Below, piece by piece: positions 25,208 through 34,391 of a DNA stretch of 64,000 bases. The translations under genes were made by a program, and so were the position numbers. Positions within the stretch are counted from its first letter, which is position 1. Every line of letters starts with the position of its first letter. The notes beneath the pieces are model-generated. The model ran no database searches, was not told where the DNA came from, and was given only the letters and a program-made list of their open reading frames with translations. The stretch is from the NCBI GenBank assembly GCA_942490645.1, contig CALNXN010000010.1:558001-622000 (forward strand), given 5' to 3'. The DNA comes from CALNXN01 sp942490645. GTDB lineage: Bacteria; Pseudomonadota; Alphaproteobacteria; Rhodobacterales; Rhodobacteraceae.

Positions 25208-25650
25208 GTGCCAGCGAGAAACACATTGACCATTGAGAAAGTGAAAAAAGTCGCCCTAGGTAAGTAGTAAGACTGCCGCAAGTTTTGGCTTCACCTAAGA
25301 GCTAACGGTGAAGCCCAGTGGTTCACCCGCCACACCATCCACGGGCGCCGACGCGAAATGGGCCTTGGAAATTTGAAAAGCGTTTCACTGAAAGAGGGTC
25401 GCGTGCGGGCAGAGAAATGGCGCGCAGAAATCAGAAAACAACAAGATCCGATCAACGAGCGCAACAGATTGACGCGCGAAGCCTCTGGGTAAAACACTAT
25501 ACTGCCAACCGTGGCCATGGATGCTTTTGAGGCACGCAAGGCCGAACCCGGAGGCGACGGCAAAGCCGGGCGTTGGTTCTCGCCTTTGGCGCTTCACGTC
25601 CTGCCAAAGCTTGCAAAGGCCCCTGTCCGGCAGAAGCTCAATCCGGACAA
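25208..25650 (+). pseudogene. Remnant of a P4-type tyrosine integrase (N-terminal part)
   Basis: From a GTG at 25208 after a GAAGGG site, the frame reads MPARNTLTIEKVKKVALGK, hits TAG-TAA at 25265-25270, and continues as WLHLRANGEAQWFTRHTIHG, RRREMGLGN and AEKWRAEIRKQQDPI to a stop at 25490. These are the arm-type DNA-binding (DUF4102) features of P4-like integrases. A further piece in another frame from about 25517 (DAFEARKAEPGGDGKAGRWF, SPLALHVLPKLAKAPV) is the core-binding domain. The catalytic domain is missing. This is a scar of a lost integrative element. Confidence 0.8.
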
Positions 25651-25939
25651 AACCTTACTCCCGCGTTTGCAGATGCAGCGAAGCTACGGATCCATAGCGG
25701 CGCTGCGTCGCAGCAAGAAAAGCGGCCGTTCGTTGTGGCCGCAACGAAATCTGGACCGCCTATTACCGGCATTCTGATAAGGTCGCACAATGACGTTGTC
25801 GGGGTGGACGGTCTTTTCGTTCGACGGTTCGCTAAAAACTTTCACAATCTCCTTAGGACGCCGACCGGAATTTACGGTTCAGCAATACCCTTGACCTATT
25901 GATGCCCCTGTTGGGTGGGTCTTTCAAAAGGAGTGAAAC
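25651..25939. other. Intergenic stretch after the integrase remnant
   Basis: I see no gene in this 290-base stretch. A short open frame continues from the integrase fragment but no longer resembles an integrase. The last 20 bases provide the AAAGGAGTGA ribosome site of the rhodanese gene. Confidence 0.5.
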
Positions 25940-26353
25940 ATGAAAAGAATCCTGCAGTATACAGTTGTGCTGATGAGCCTTTTGCTGGCGCCGATTGCCA
26001 GTTTGGCCGCAGTATCTCCCACTACCGTGAATGGAGCGACCACAGTCACGGCCGAGGAAGCCGCCGAGCTTTTTGACCAAGGCGTGGTTTTTGTTGACGT
26101 GAGGAAGGGATCTGATTTCGACGCAGGCCGCATTCCGGGTGCCGTTCACCTGGATAGCAAGTCCGCTTATGACGAAGCTGCACTTGAAGGTGTAGTCGCC
26201 AAGGGCGACCCAGTCGTCATCTATTGCAACGGGGAAAGCTGCATGCGGTCTTCGGAAGCCAGTGCGCTGGCGGTCGAATGGGGCTTTTCTCAAGTGCATT
26301 ACCTGCGCGACGGCTATCCGGCGTGGGAAGCGGCCGGCTTTCCGGTAGAATAA
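25940..26353 (+). CDS. Periplasmic rhodanese-like protein
   Basis: A 137-residue protein with a signal peptide (YTVVLMSLLLAPIASLAA) and one rhodanese domain: VVFVDVRKGSDFDAGRIPGA, then the active-site loop YCNGESCMRSSEA and the C-terminal YLRDGYPAWEAAGFPV. The loop differs from the cytosolic CxxGxR form and has two cysteines (CNGESC), a variant seen in exported rhodaneses. It could handle sulfane sulfur or act as a redox-sensing partner. It ends three bases before a chemoreceptor gene, so the two are probably co-expressed. Confidence 0.85.
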   Translation: MKRILQYTVVLMSLLLAPIASLAAVSPTTVNGATTVTAEEAAELFDQGVVFVDVRKGSDFDAGRIPGAVHLDSKSAYDEAALEGVVAKGDPVVIYCNGESCMRSSEASALAVEWGFSQVHYLRDGYPAWEAAGFPVE

Positions 26354-26356
26354 AGA

Positions 26357-28765
26357 ATGAAAGGGCGCTCAATGTCGCTTTCGGCACGTATCGCAGCGGG
26401 AATCTGTATCTTTGCCGCAGTTCTCACCACAGTAACGCTGTTTGGGAGCGCCGTCGTACGGTCTCAAGTGGAGAGCGCCCTTCTCACTCTGTATCGCGAC
26501 AATGCAACCGGCGCGGCAAAAGCTGTAATCGAACGAAGCGAGAAGACCCTCGCCGGCCACGCGCGAACCATCGGTCGTGATCGAGGTGTTGTTGCCGCAC
26601 TTGCCGAAGGAGACACGGCGGCTGTGGAAGCGGGCTTGGCATCGACTTTCAACAGAATTTCAGCGTCCGGTGAAATGAGTGATCTGCTGATCTACGATAT
26701 CGATGGCAATCTGCAAGTATCGATATCTGTTACTCAAGATACTGCTCCCGCAACACCACCGTCAATCGTACAACAGACTCTCGCAAGTGGAAGGCGCACG
26801 TTCGGATTATCTCAGATCAGCGACCGCCGATATGCAGCAGCTTATGCATTTCCCCTGCTCAAAGGCCGCGAGATGATCGCTGTGGCCGTTTTGGCATTGG
26901 ATGCATCGTCCTCTCTTCCTGATATTGCATCAGCAACAGGAGGATCAGCTGTTCTCGCCACGCTTTCCGCGGACAGCGGCGCTATCACGATCGACGGACA
27001 AGCCGGGGAAGCGTTTGCTCAAAATGCTCCAGAACCGGAATCTGAAGAAGAAATAGCTACAGTCGATACGCTGGCTTTTGGGGAGACTGCGATCGCAGCG
27101 CTTGCAGAGAGTCGAAACTCAGTTGCAACCATCAGGCTCGAGCCTCATGCGTTCGTTGTGGCTGAGGAAACTCTGGGACCTTTAGCTGACGGTTCTGAGT
27201 TGGTGCTCTTGCTTGCAACTGATTTCACGGAAGCCTTTGGCCAAAAGCAGAGCGCGATCTGGAACCAGATGCTTTCTGCGGCCGCGATCGTCGCAGTCTC
27301 GCTGGCAGTCTTTCTGTTTTGGTTTCGCGGCCAGATGCGTCCATTACAATCCATTACGCGTTCGTTGATGTCGTTGGCACGCGGTGAGGCGCAGGATAAA
27401 TTGACGTTTCAACGCGCTTCTCGGGAAATCAAGGAACTGAATGAGGCGTTTGAAGCCTTTGCAGAACAGTCGGAAAAGCTGGCAGAGGAATCGCAGAAAT
27501 CTGAAGAGCAAGCTCGAGAGCTCGCTGAACAAGCCGCGCACCTGAAGAAACAGGCCGAACGCGACGCTGCAATACAAGCCGAAGAAGCCAAACGGCTCTC
27601 TGAGGAAAGCAAGCTGGCTGAAGAAACCCGAATAAGAGAGCAGAGGGCCGCCTCGGAAATCACTACTGTTGTGCAGGCATGCGCTGCAGGTGATTTTTCA
27701 AAGCGTCTGCCGCTGGAGGGAAAGTCCGGCGTATTCAAAGATCTTTGCACCGGTGTGAACGAAATCGCTTCAAGCGCGGACACGTCTTTGTCCAAGGTGG
27801 AGGCGTGCTTGAGTGCATTGGCCGATGGTGATTTGACTGTGAGTATGCAGGGGGAGTTCACAGGTGCCTATGCAAGGCTGCAGTCGAAACTCAATCAAAT
27901 GATTGAAGATCTGCGCTCTCTGATTGCCGGTTTGACCGATCGCAGCGAGAATCTTGCGGGGTCGTCGGGCGACCTGCGCGAAACTGCGGATCTTCTGTCT
28001 CGACAGACGGAGCAGAACGCGGCATCGCTTGAAGAGTCTGCTGCGGCTCTGGAAGAGCTGTCAACCAGCCTAAAAAGCGTCGACGCAAACGCAAAAGACG
28101 CCAATGAAAGCGCGCGCGTGGCCAGTGACACGGCCAAGAGTAGCGGTCAGGTAGCGGCCGATGCCGCAGCTTCCATGGAACAGATATCCAAAGCCTCCCA
28201 GGAAATCACCCAAGTTGTCGGCGTGATCAATGATATTGCGTTCCAGATTAACCTGTTGGCGCTCAATGCAGGGGTTGAAGCGGCACGCGCCGGTGAAGCT
28301 GGACGTGGCTTTTCAGTGGTTGCTTCAGAAGTGCGAGCATTGGCCCAAAGGTCGAGCGACTCGGTCAATGAGATTGCCGCCGTATTGTCGCGCAGCGATC
28401 AGGCCGTTTCCGTAGGTGTTGCTAAAGTGGCAGATGCACAGGCGTCCTTGAATAAGATTGCGGAAGAGGTGATGGGGATTACCGGCCGCGTTTCGGGCAT
28501 CTCTTCCGCAATCGCAGAACAAGTTCACGGAGTAGAAGAGATTAACAACGCAATTTCAAATATTGACACCAACACGCAAAAACAGGCTGCGTCTTTTGAG
28601 GAAGTGACTGCGGCCAGTGCGGTCTTGGCCGAAGAAGCGAGGATGCTCAAAGACTCCACACAGCGCTTCAAAACTGGAGTTTTGACCAAACAGCGAGTTA
28701 GTGTGCCAACAGCGCACTCGAAGCTGACGACAGACCCTGCGGGCACTGACCAAACAGCAGCTTGA
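26357..28765 (+). CDS. Methyl-accepting chemotaxis protein with periplasmic sensor and double HAMP
   Basis: An 802-residue chemoreceptor. A membrane helix (ARIAAGICIFAAVLTTVTLF), a periplasmic domain of about 275 residues with Cache-like features (DLLIYDIDGNLQVSI, RRYAAAYAFPLLKGREMIAV) and a second membrane helix (LSAAAIVAVSLAVFLFWF) lead to a HAMP region, a long alanine/glutamate coiled coil, a second HAMP-like pair (ACAAGDFSKRLPLEGK, ALADGDLTVSMQGEF) and the signalling hairpin tip around residue 628 (FQINLLALNAGVEAARAGEA). It begins three bases after an exported rhodanese, which may feed or sense for it. No che genes are in the window. Confidence 0.92.
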   Translation: MKGRSMSLSARIAAGICIFAAVLTTVTLFGSAVVRSQVESALLTLYRDNATGAAKAVIERSEKTLAGHARTIGRDRGVVAALAEGDTAAVEAGLASTFNRISASGEMSDLLIYDIDGNLQVSISVTQDTAPATPPSIVQQTLASGRRTFGLSQISDRRYAAAYAFPLLKGREMIAVAVLALDASSSLPDIASATGGSAVLATLSADSGAITIDGQAGEAFAQNAPEPESEEEIATVDTLAFGETAIAALAESRNSVATIRLEPHAFVVAEETLGPLADGSELVLLLATDFTEAFGQKQSAIWNQMLSAAAIVAVSLAVFLFWFRGQMRPLQSITRSLMSLARGEAQDKLTFQRASREIKELNEAFEAFAEQSEKLAEESQKSEEQARELAEQAAHLKKQAERDAAIQAEEAKRLSEESKLAEETRIREQRAASEITTVVQACAAGDFSKRLPLEGKSGVFKDLCTGVNEIASSADTSLSKVEACLSALADGDLTVSMQGEFTGAYARLQSKLNQMIEDLRSLIAGLTDRSENLAGSSGDLRETADLLSRQTEQNAASLEESAAALEELSTSLKSVDANAKDANESARVASDTAKSSGQVAADAAASMEQISKASQEITQVVGVINDIAFQINLLALNAGVEAARAGEAGRGFSVVASEVRALAQRSSDSVNEIAAVLSRSDQAVSVGVAKVADAQASLNKIAEEVMGITGRVSGISSAIAEQVHGVEEINNAISNIDTNTQKQAASFEEVTAASAVLAEEARMLKDSTQRFKTGVLTKQRVSVPTAHSKLTTDPAGTDQTAA

Positions 28766-29360
28766 ATGCGCGTCAAACGCTTGCGGGATCGAAGGACCGC
28801 ATTTGCGATGTATTTCCGCTCTGGGGAAATCTCGCTGCCGCATCGATGACCCTTAAAGACGGCAGCTTTGAGCCGCGAAAGATAATTGGGTTCATGCAAG
28901 CCGAGGTCCACAAACTCCGCATGGCAAACGTTTGCGCCCAGAGCAGCAAAGGTCCGCTTCCTGCCCCAATCGGCGGCCGCCACATCACAATCGTCAATTG
29001 TGCTGATGAATGCGATCCAAAAATTCTCTTCGCGATGCCTGCACCACCGGCTGAAAGGCCAAACGGAAACTGATGGGTCTCCTAACGGCAAAATAAGACC
29101 AAACAATCTGGGAAATACTCTGAAACCAAAACTGTCCGCGAAAGAGAGGCGAGGTCTGGATGCTACAGCCAGCGCGCCGTATTCTTGGGGGCACCCAGTC
29201 AAAACTGCCATATTCGAAGGGTGTGGAGGGCGGGCGACCCTCTGACCTGACCGCCTCTCTGTGTCATACTTGCTGAGGTTCTGGAGGCTCTGCTTCAACA
29301 CCGAGAACACGGCGTTGTGCTTGGACCCAACGCTTTCCTCAATGTATTTGCGTATCCGCC
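28766..29360. other. Gene-poor region after the chemoreceptor
   Basis: Nearly 600 bases in which no open frame has ribosome site, composition and length that would support a gene. A 103-codon plus-strand frame starting near 28762 and a long minus-strand frame overlapping the chemoreceptor both look non-coding. This supports a degenerate-island view of 25-29.8 kb. Confidence 0.5.
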
Positions 29361-29812
29361 CTAGTCCTCCTGCCGCCATTCTGGCGATGTTGCAGGTGTG
29401 CTGCACAGTGCGATGCTCATTTCCTCTGCCAACTGATACTGCGCCGCCTCTTCGGGCATATCATTGGCTGCAGTGCAAACAGCATTTCTCGCGTTTCTCC
29501 AAAGGTCCAGCGAGTGAACATGGTGAGGTTTGCCAAAGTCAGCCACAGTATGATTGGCGATGAGGAGCCCGGTCATGAAGCATTCATTCGGCCAAGTAGC
29601 CGCATTGGCTGCCAGTCCTTCATGATCATGCTGCCTTTGCTCGTCTGCCAGGCGATTCAGCGCTTCTCGAGTATTGGTGTTTGTTTTTTTGAGTGCTTCA
29701 TTTGTTTTTGGGGCCGCAGACAAAAGAGAATTTCGCGGTTGTACTGGAGGGAGGATGGAAGAACCTAACAACTCTTTTTGATTATCTAAAACATCATCTT
29801 GAGTTGTTTTGT
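29361..29812 (-). CDS. Uncertain open frame directly after tRNA-Leu
   Basis: On the minus strand the frame after the tRNA runs for about 150 codons without a stop (SSILPPVQPRNSLLSAAPKT, LNRLADEQRQHDHEGLAANA, DFGKPHHVHSLDLWRNARNA) and has a protein-like composition rich in Asn, Glu and His. No ATG lies near its beginning; an ATG inside would give only the last 70 or so residues. It may be a decayed cargo gene of an element once inserted at the tRNA. I recognise no family. Confidence 0.25.
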
Positions 29813-29896
29813 TGGTGCGGGTGAAGGGACTCGAACCCCCACGCCATAGGCGCCAGAACCTAAATCTGGTGCGTCTACCAATTCCGCCACACCCGC
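29813..29896 (-). tRNA. tRNA-Leu (UAG anticodon)
   Basis: The minus strand folds as a class II tRNA: acceptor GCGGGTG/CACCCGC, anticodon stem CCAGA/TCTGG around loop TTTAGGT with anticodon TAG, a variable arm, and T-arm GGGTTCGAGTCCC. The 3' CCA is encoded. Leucine identity follows from the anticodon and the long variable arm. It is a plausible attachment site for the element whose integrase scar lies 4 kb away. Confidence 0.95.
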
Positions 29897-30036
29897 ACGT
29901 GCGCAATGTGCGCAACTGAAGGTGTCCTATCAAAGCAACAGACCGCTGGCGAGAGCAAAAAAGCACAAGACTTCGCACAGGCCTTCACCTAAGCTCGCGT
30001 CACCTAGAGGCAGGTAACACAACAAAAGAGACGCCC

Positions 30037-30561
30037 ATGAAACCGAAAACGGTCGGGCGCGCAGGCAGAGAGAAACTGGACCCTGCGGGCCAAATGGCGC
30101 AGCAATTTGCCCGGATTCCGGGCTTGATGCATGGCGCGACAGTATTGACTCTGAACGGGGAAATCGCCGTTCAGGATCTTTGTGCAGGTGACAAGCTGAT
30201 CACGCGTGATAGCGGAACCGCTCTGATCCGAGCCATTCAACGCCAGATTGTGTATCGGCGCACCGTGCGGGTGACCGCAGGCGCGTTGAGCCCCGCGCGC
30301 CCTGAACACGACGTGATGTTGCTGGCTGATCAGACAGTACTACTGCGCGACTGGCGCGCGCGGGCGATGTACCGCAAACCGCAGGCGTTGGCCGCAGCGG
30401 GTGCATTGGTCGACGGGCGGCATATCGTGGATGCCGGGCTGCAAAAGCTGACCGTATTCCAAATCTACTGCGACGCGCCGCACATCATTTATGCGCAAGG
30501 GTTGGAACTGGGCACGGCCGACACGGTGGCACAGATGCCGAAAACCCGGATTGCGGCCTAA
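30037..30561 (+). CDS. Hint-domain protein (hedgehog/intein type)
   Basis: A 174-residue protein dominated by a rhodobacterial Hint domain: GLMHGATVLTLNGEIAVQDL at the splice-like N-edge, GDKLITRDSGTALIRAIQRQ, then HDVMLLADQTVLLRDW and the C-terminal IYCDAPHIIYAQGLELGTAD. Classical Hint domains start at a nucleophilic Cys; the equivalent position here is HGATVLT, so self-cleavage is doubtful. Long Hint proteins of roseobacters carry repeats before the domain; this short form has only about 25 residues ahead of it. The natural role is unknown. It converges with the NAD(P)HX repair gene. Confidence 0.75.
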   Translation: MKPKTVGRAGREKLDPAGQMAQQFARIPGLMHGATVLTLNGEIAVQDLCAGDKLITRDSGTALIRAIQRQIVYRRTVRVTAGALSPARPEHDVMLLADQTVLLRDWRARAMYRKPQALAAAGALVDGRHIVDAGLQKLTVFQIYCDAPHIIYAQGLELGTADTVAQMPKTRIAA

Positions 30562-32228
30562 AGGCCAAGGCTCCGAAACACCTTTGGCAATTCCTCGGGC
30601 AAATCCTCCGCGATCAGCCCGGGGCCGAAACTGCGCGCGCACTCCACATGGAGCCAGGCGGCGGCTTCTGCCAGATTGAACAGATCACCGGTGGCTCCGG
30701 GTGCCGCCAGACCCGTGATCAATCCAGCCAGCACATCGCCGGCTCCTGCCGTGGCAAGCCAAGGCGTTGTACGATCATATAGAGCGGCATGGAGCGCCGC
30801 GCCGCCATCGGGTTGTGCGATCACGGTCGCTTCGCCCTTCAAGAGGACAATGCACCCTGCCCGCGCGGACGCTTGTCGAACAATGTCTATGCGTGATGCG
30901 CCATGGCGCAGGGCTTTTGCGAGATCGGGAAAGAGCCGCGCAAATTCGCCATCGTGCGGTGTCAGGATCGTGCGCGCATGGGTCATATCGAACAGCGCTT
31001 GCGGGTTCTCGGCAAAAGACGTCAGCGCATCCGCATCCAGCACCACAACAGGGTCACGCCAGTCTCGATCTCCTCCGCGCCGTGCCAGAACCGCACTGAC
31101 CAAACTGATTGTACGCTCGGACACGCCCATCCCCGGCCCCATGCAGAATGCAGACACACGGTCATCGGCCACTTCGCTCAACTGATCGGCATCCCGTACC
31201 GCGCGTAGCATGATCGCGTTCAACTGGCAGGCATTTTCCTGCAAGGCGCCGGGCGGGCAGAACACCGTCACAAGACCCGCGCCTGCGCGCAGTGCTGCGC
31301 GCGCCGCCATGCGCGCGGCTCCGCCCCGGCCCACTCCCCCTGCAAAAACCGCGACATGGCCATAGTCGTATTTGTGGCCTCCGCCTCGAAACTTGCCGAG
31401 TTGAGAACAGGGCCAAAACCGGGGTTTCAACTCCGTTAAGCCGTTGGCCCCAAGATGCTTTCCTTCCACCAAGCGGGCGCGATCCGGTTCCGGTGGCAGC
31501 CCGATAATCCGCCGTTCCATCGCGTCGCCGCGCAACCCGATGTCCGCAACCCGAAGCCTGCGGCACAGACCCGAACCCATTGCCAGATAGTGCCCCGGTT
31601 TAGGGGTGTGAAATGTGACTGTCAGATCGACCATATTCAGGGTTTTGGGCCAAGGATCAAAATCGGGATCATCGGGGTTTGCTTGTGTAGGTATAAACCC
31701 GGTGTCGAGATTCAGACCGGACGGACAATCCACCGCGACAGTCTTGATGCGCACCGAATTCCGCCACACCTGCTTGAACTTTATGTCCAGCACTTCGGCG
31801 ACCTCCGGCGGCAACGGTCGCGTCAATCCAATTCCGAACACCGCATCAAGGATCAAGTCGGGACGTGCTGCGGCGGCAATAAGGTCGCGCGACCAGCTTG
31901 CCACTGTTCCCATCTCGCACCACCGCTCATAATTCGCCCGCGCGTCCGGCGGCAGCTTTTCCGCATCGCCGTAGAGGAACACCTCCACCTCCCAGCCGCG
32001 CTCTTTCAACAATCGCGCCACGACGAAGCCGTCGCCGCCATTGTTGCCGGGTCCACAAAGCACCAAGGCCCGGCGAGTCCCCTCGTCCAACTCGGACCAC
32101 TCCTCGAACACGGCCTTCACGACGCCGGCGCCCGCGCGCTCCATCAGTTCAAGCCCGGTGACGTCGCCCGACTCGATGGCGGCCTGTTCAATGGCGCGCA
32201 TCTGGGCGGCTGTGAGCAGTTCGGTCAT
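30558..32228 (-). CDS. nnrDE: Bifunctional NAD(P)H-hydrate epimerase/dehydratase
   Basis: A 556-residue fusion of the two metabolite-repair enzymes. Residues 1-220 are the YjeF_N epimerase (LCGPGNNGGDGFVVARLL, LDAVFGIGLTRPLPPEV, VDCPSGLNLDTG). Residues 235-550 are the ADP-dependent dehydratase (GHVAVFAGGVGRGGAARMAA, LTPHDGEFARLFPDL, LKGEATVIAQPDG, ATAGAGDVLAGLITGL). It turns damaged NADHX and NADPHX back to NAD(P)H. ATG 32228 is chosen because GAGGGG lies nine bases upstream. It is divergent from glnB; the four-base overlap with the Hint gene is tail to tail. Confidence 0.94.
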   Translation of the reverse strand: MTELLTAAQMRAIEQAAIESGDVTGLELMERAGAGVVKAVFEEWSELDEGTRRALVLCGPGNNGGDGFVVARLLKERGWEVEVFLYGDAEKLPPDARANYERWCEMGTVASWSRDLIAAAARPDLILDAVFGIGLTRPLPPEVAEVLDIKFKQVWRNSVRIKTVAVDCPSGLNLDTGFIPTQANPDDPDFDPWPKTLNMVDLTVTFHTPKPGHYLAMGSGLCRRLRVADIGLRGDAMERRIIGLPPEPDRARLVEGKHLGANGLTELKPRFWPCSQLGKFRGGGHKYDYGHVAVFAGGVGRGGAARMAARAALRAGAGLVTVFCPPGALQENACQLNAIMLRAVRDADQLSEVADDRVSAFCMGPGMGVSERTISLVSAVLARRGGDRDWRDPVVVLDADALTSFAENPQALFDMTHARTILTPHDGEFARLFPDLAKALRHGASRIDIVRQASARAGCIVLLKGEATVIAQPDGGAALHAALYDRTTPWLATAGAGDVLAGLITGLAAPGATGDLFNLAEAAAWLHVECARSFGPGLIAEDLPEELPKVFRSLGL

Positions 32229-32396
32229 GGCGGGCATCCCCTCGATTCACTTTCGCTTATTATTTGTGCAACCCGCACAATTTTGCGGCGGTCCATTTTC
32301 ATTTTCACCTCGTGTTCACACATCTACCCCGCCCTGCATGGACCCTCCTACCCTTAAATGATCTGCAAACGGAGAAACGCGGCAAGGGAGGCCCCT

Positions 32397-32735
32397 ATGA
32401 AAAAGATCGAAGCGATCATCAAACCCTTCAAGCTTGATGAGGTCAAAGAGGCGCTCCAGGACGTCGGCGTTCAGGGTCTCTCTGTGATCGAGGTTAAAGG
32501 GTTCGGGCGTCAAAAGGGCCATACCGAGCTTTATCGCGGCGCGGAATATGTCGTGGATTTCCTGCCCAAGGTGAAAATCGAGATCGTGCTGGACGATGAT
32601 CAGGTTGACGCGGCTATCGAGGCCATCGTTGACGCGGCCAAGACCGAGAAAATCGGCGACGGTAAGATTTTCGTCTCGCCCGTCGAACAAACCATTCGTA
32701 TCCGAACCGGCGAGACCGGCTCGGACGCGCTCTAA
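32397..32735 (+). CDS. glnB: Nitrogen regulatory protein PII
   Basis: The 112-residue PII signal protein that reports 2-oxoglutarate, ATP/ADP and glutamine status. The T-loop (GHTELYRGAEYVVDF) has Tyr51, the uridylylation site. Other marks are KPFKLDEVKEAL near the N-terminus and GDGKIFV with TGE at the C-terminus. ATG 32397 follows GGGAGG. It is 33 bases before glnA, the standard alphaproteobacterial glnBA operon, where transcription normally follows nitrogen supply. I could not identify the promoter. Confidence 0.97.
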   Translation: MKKIEAIIKPFKLDEVKEALQDVGVQGLSVIEVKGFGRQKGHTELYRGAEYVVDFLPKVKIEIVLDDDQVDAAIEAIVDAAKTEKIGDGKIFVSPVEQTIRIRTGETGSDAL

Positions 32736-32768
32736 GACAATCATTCCAACCAAAGGGGACCTGAAAGA

Positions 32769-34172
32769 ATGAGCAAAGACCTGTTGAAGATGATCAAGGA
32801 TGAGGACGTCGCGTACGTCGATATCCGTTTTACCGACCCGCGCGGCAAGTTGCAGCACGTGACGGTGATATCCGATCTGGTGGACGAAGATTTCCTCGAA
32901 GAAGGGTTCATGTTCGATGGCTCCTCCATCGCTGGTTGGAAGTCGATCGAAAACTCCGACATGAAGCTGATGCCCGATGTCGACAGCGCCTATATCGACC
33001 CGTTCTACGCGGAAAAAACCGTGTGCCTGCACTGCTCCATCGTTGAGCCGGACACCGGTGAGGCCTATGAGCGTGATCCACGCGGCACGGCAGAAAAGGC
33101 CGAGGCCTACCTGAAATCCACAGGGATCGGCGATGTGGCCTACATGGGACCCGAGGCGGAATTCTTCCTCTTTGACAACGTCAAATACTCGAACACAATC
33201 AACAAGGTATCCTACGAAGTTGATGCTTCCGACGCATCCTGGAACACCGACACTGATTACGAGATGGGCAACATGGGCCACCGTCCGGGCGTCAAGGGCG
33301 GGTACTTCCCGGTCAACCCGATCGACGAGTCCCAAGACCTGCGCTCCGAGATGCTGTCGACGATGAAACGTCTGGGCATGAAGGTCGACAAGCACCACCA
33401 CGAGGTGGCGTCGTGCCAGCACGAGCTTGGCCTGATCTTTGACAGCCTGACCAAACAGGCCGATGAGCTGCAGAAATACAAATACGTGATCCACAACGTG
33501 GCCCACGCCTACGGCAAGTCCGCCACCTTCATGCCAAAGCCAATCTATGGCGACAATGGCACCGGCATGCACGTGAACATGTCGATCTGGAAAGACGGCA
33601 AGCCGCTGTTTGCAGGCGATAAATACGCCGACCTGAGCCAAGAGGCGCTGTATTTCATCGGCGGTATCCTGACCCACGCCAAGGCGCTGAACGCCTTCAC
33701 CAACCCGGCAACCAACAGCTACAAGCGGCTGATCCCGGGTTTTGAAGCACCCGTCCTGCGCGCCTATTCCGCGCGCAACCGTTCGGGCTGTGTGCGGATC
33801 CCGTGGACAGAAAGCCCCAAGGCCAAACGTGTCGAGGCGCGCTTCCCTGATCCTGCGGCCAACCCTTACCTGGCGTTTGCCGCCTTGCTGATGGCCGGTC
33901 TTGACGGCATTCAGAACAAGATCGACCCCGGTGAGGCGATGGACAAGAACCTCTATGACCTGCCCGCCGAGGAACTGGCCGGCATCCCAACGGTCTGTGG
34001 TAGCTTGCGCGAAGCCATGGAAGAGCTTGAGGCCGACATGGACTTCCTGCTCAAGGGCGACGTCTTTACCAAAGATCAGATCGAAGGCTATATCGAGCTC
34101 AAGATGGAAGAGATCGAACTTTATGAGCACACGCCCCACCCGGTGGAATTCGGCATGTATTACAGCTGCTGA
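32769..34172 (+). CDS. glnA: Glutamine synthetase type I
   Basis: A 467-residue GS-I beta enzyme making glutamine from glutamate, ammonia and ATP. Visible motifs are MFDGSSIAGWKSIENSDM, the metal/ATP site GPEAEFFLFD, GYFPVNPIDESQDLRSEM, the NGTGMHVNMS loop, NPATNSYKRLIPGFEAPV and the adenylylation Tyr396 in DKNLYDLPAEE. Two RBS-like GGGGACC bases lie upstream. It ends the glnBA operon and is followed by a terminator. An unbroken 607-codon frame on the opposite strand is a composition artefact. Confidence 0.98.
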   Translation: MSKDLLKMIKDEDVAYVDIRFTDPRGKLQHVTVISDLVDEDFLEEGFMFDGSSIAGWKSIENSDMKLMPDVDSAYIDPFYAEKTVCLHCSIVEPDTGEAYERDPRGTAEKAEAYLKSTGIGDVAYMGPEAEFFLFDNVKYSNTINKVSYEVDASDASWNTDTDYEMGNMGHRPGVKGGYFPVNPIDESQDLRSEMLSTMKRLGMKVDKHHHEVASCQHELGLIFDSLTKQADELQKYKYVIHNVAHAYGKSATFMPKPIYGDNGTGMHVNMSIWKDGKPLFAGDKYADLSQEALYFIGGILTHAKALNAFTNPATNSYKRLIPGFEAPVLRAYSARNRSGCVRIPWTESPKAKRVEARFPDPAANPYLAFAALLMAGLDGIQNKIDPGEAMDKNLYDLPAEELAGIPTVCGSLREAMEELEADMDFLLKGDVFTKDQIEGYIELKMEEIELYEHTPHPVEFGMYYSC

Positions 34173-34193
34173 TCCTGGCTCAGAAACAACACC

Positions 34194-34222
34194 AAAGGGC
34201 GTCCTTCGGGGCGCCCTTTTTC
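34194..34222 (+). terminator. Intrinsic terminator after glnA
   Basis: AAGGGCG and CGCCCTT arms around a TCCTTCGGGG-type loop are followed by five T, about 22 bases after the glnA stop. Confidence 0.85.
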
Positions 34223-34391
34223 ATTGGCCTGACACAAATTCGGACCATACATTCCAAAAAGTGAATTCAATTTGATTTATGTCAATTTTTCATGCGCCTA
34301 TTTGCGCGAAAATGGCGCGGCCTAAGCGGGTGCCTCGGTAATGTGGTTCTCGCTGCAGCGCTTAGAACAATAATAAGGGATATTAAGAAAC

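Noticed and set aside
28525..29406. A 293-codon minus-strand frame overlapping the end of the chemoreceptor gene
   Set aside because: Over half of it is antisense to conserved chemoreceptor sequence, and the rest has no ribosome site or protein-like features.
29361..29978. A protein whose N-terminus contains GGIGRRTRFRFWRLW-like sequence
   Set aside because: That stretch is the translated tRNA-Leu gene, a well-known false protein signal. Only the part after the tRNA is listed, with low confidence.
32316..34139. A 607-codon open frame antisense to glnB-glnA
   Set aside because: Same composition effect; glnA on the plus strand is unmistakable.
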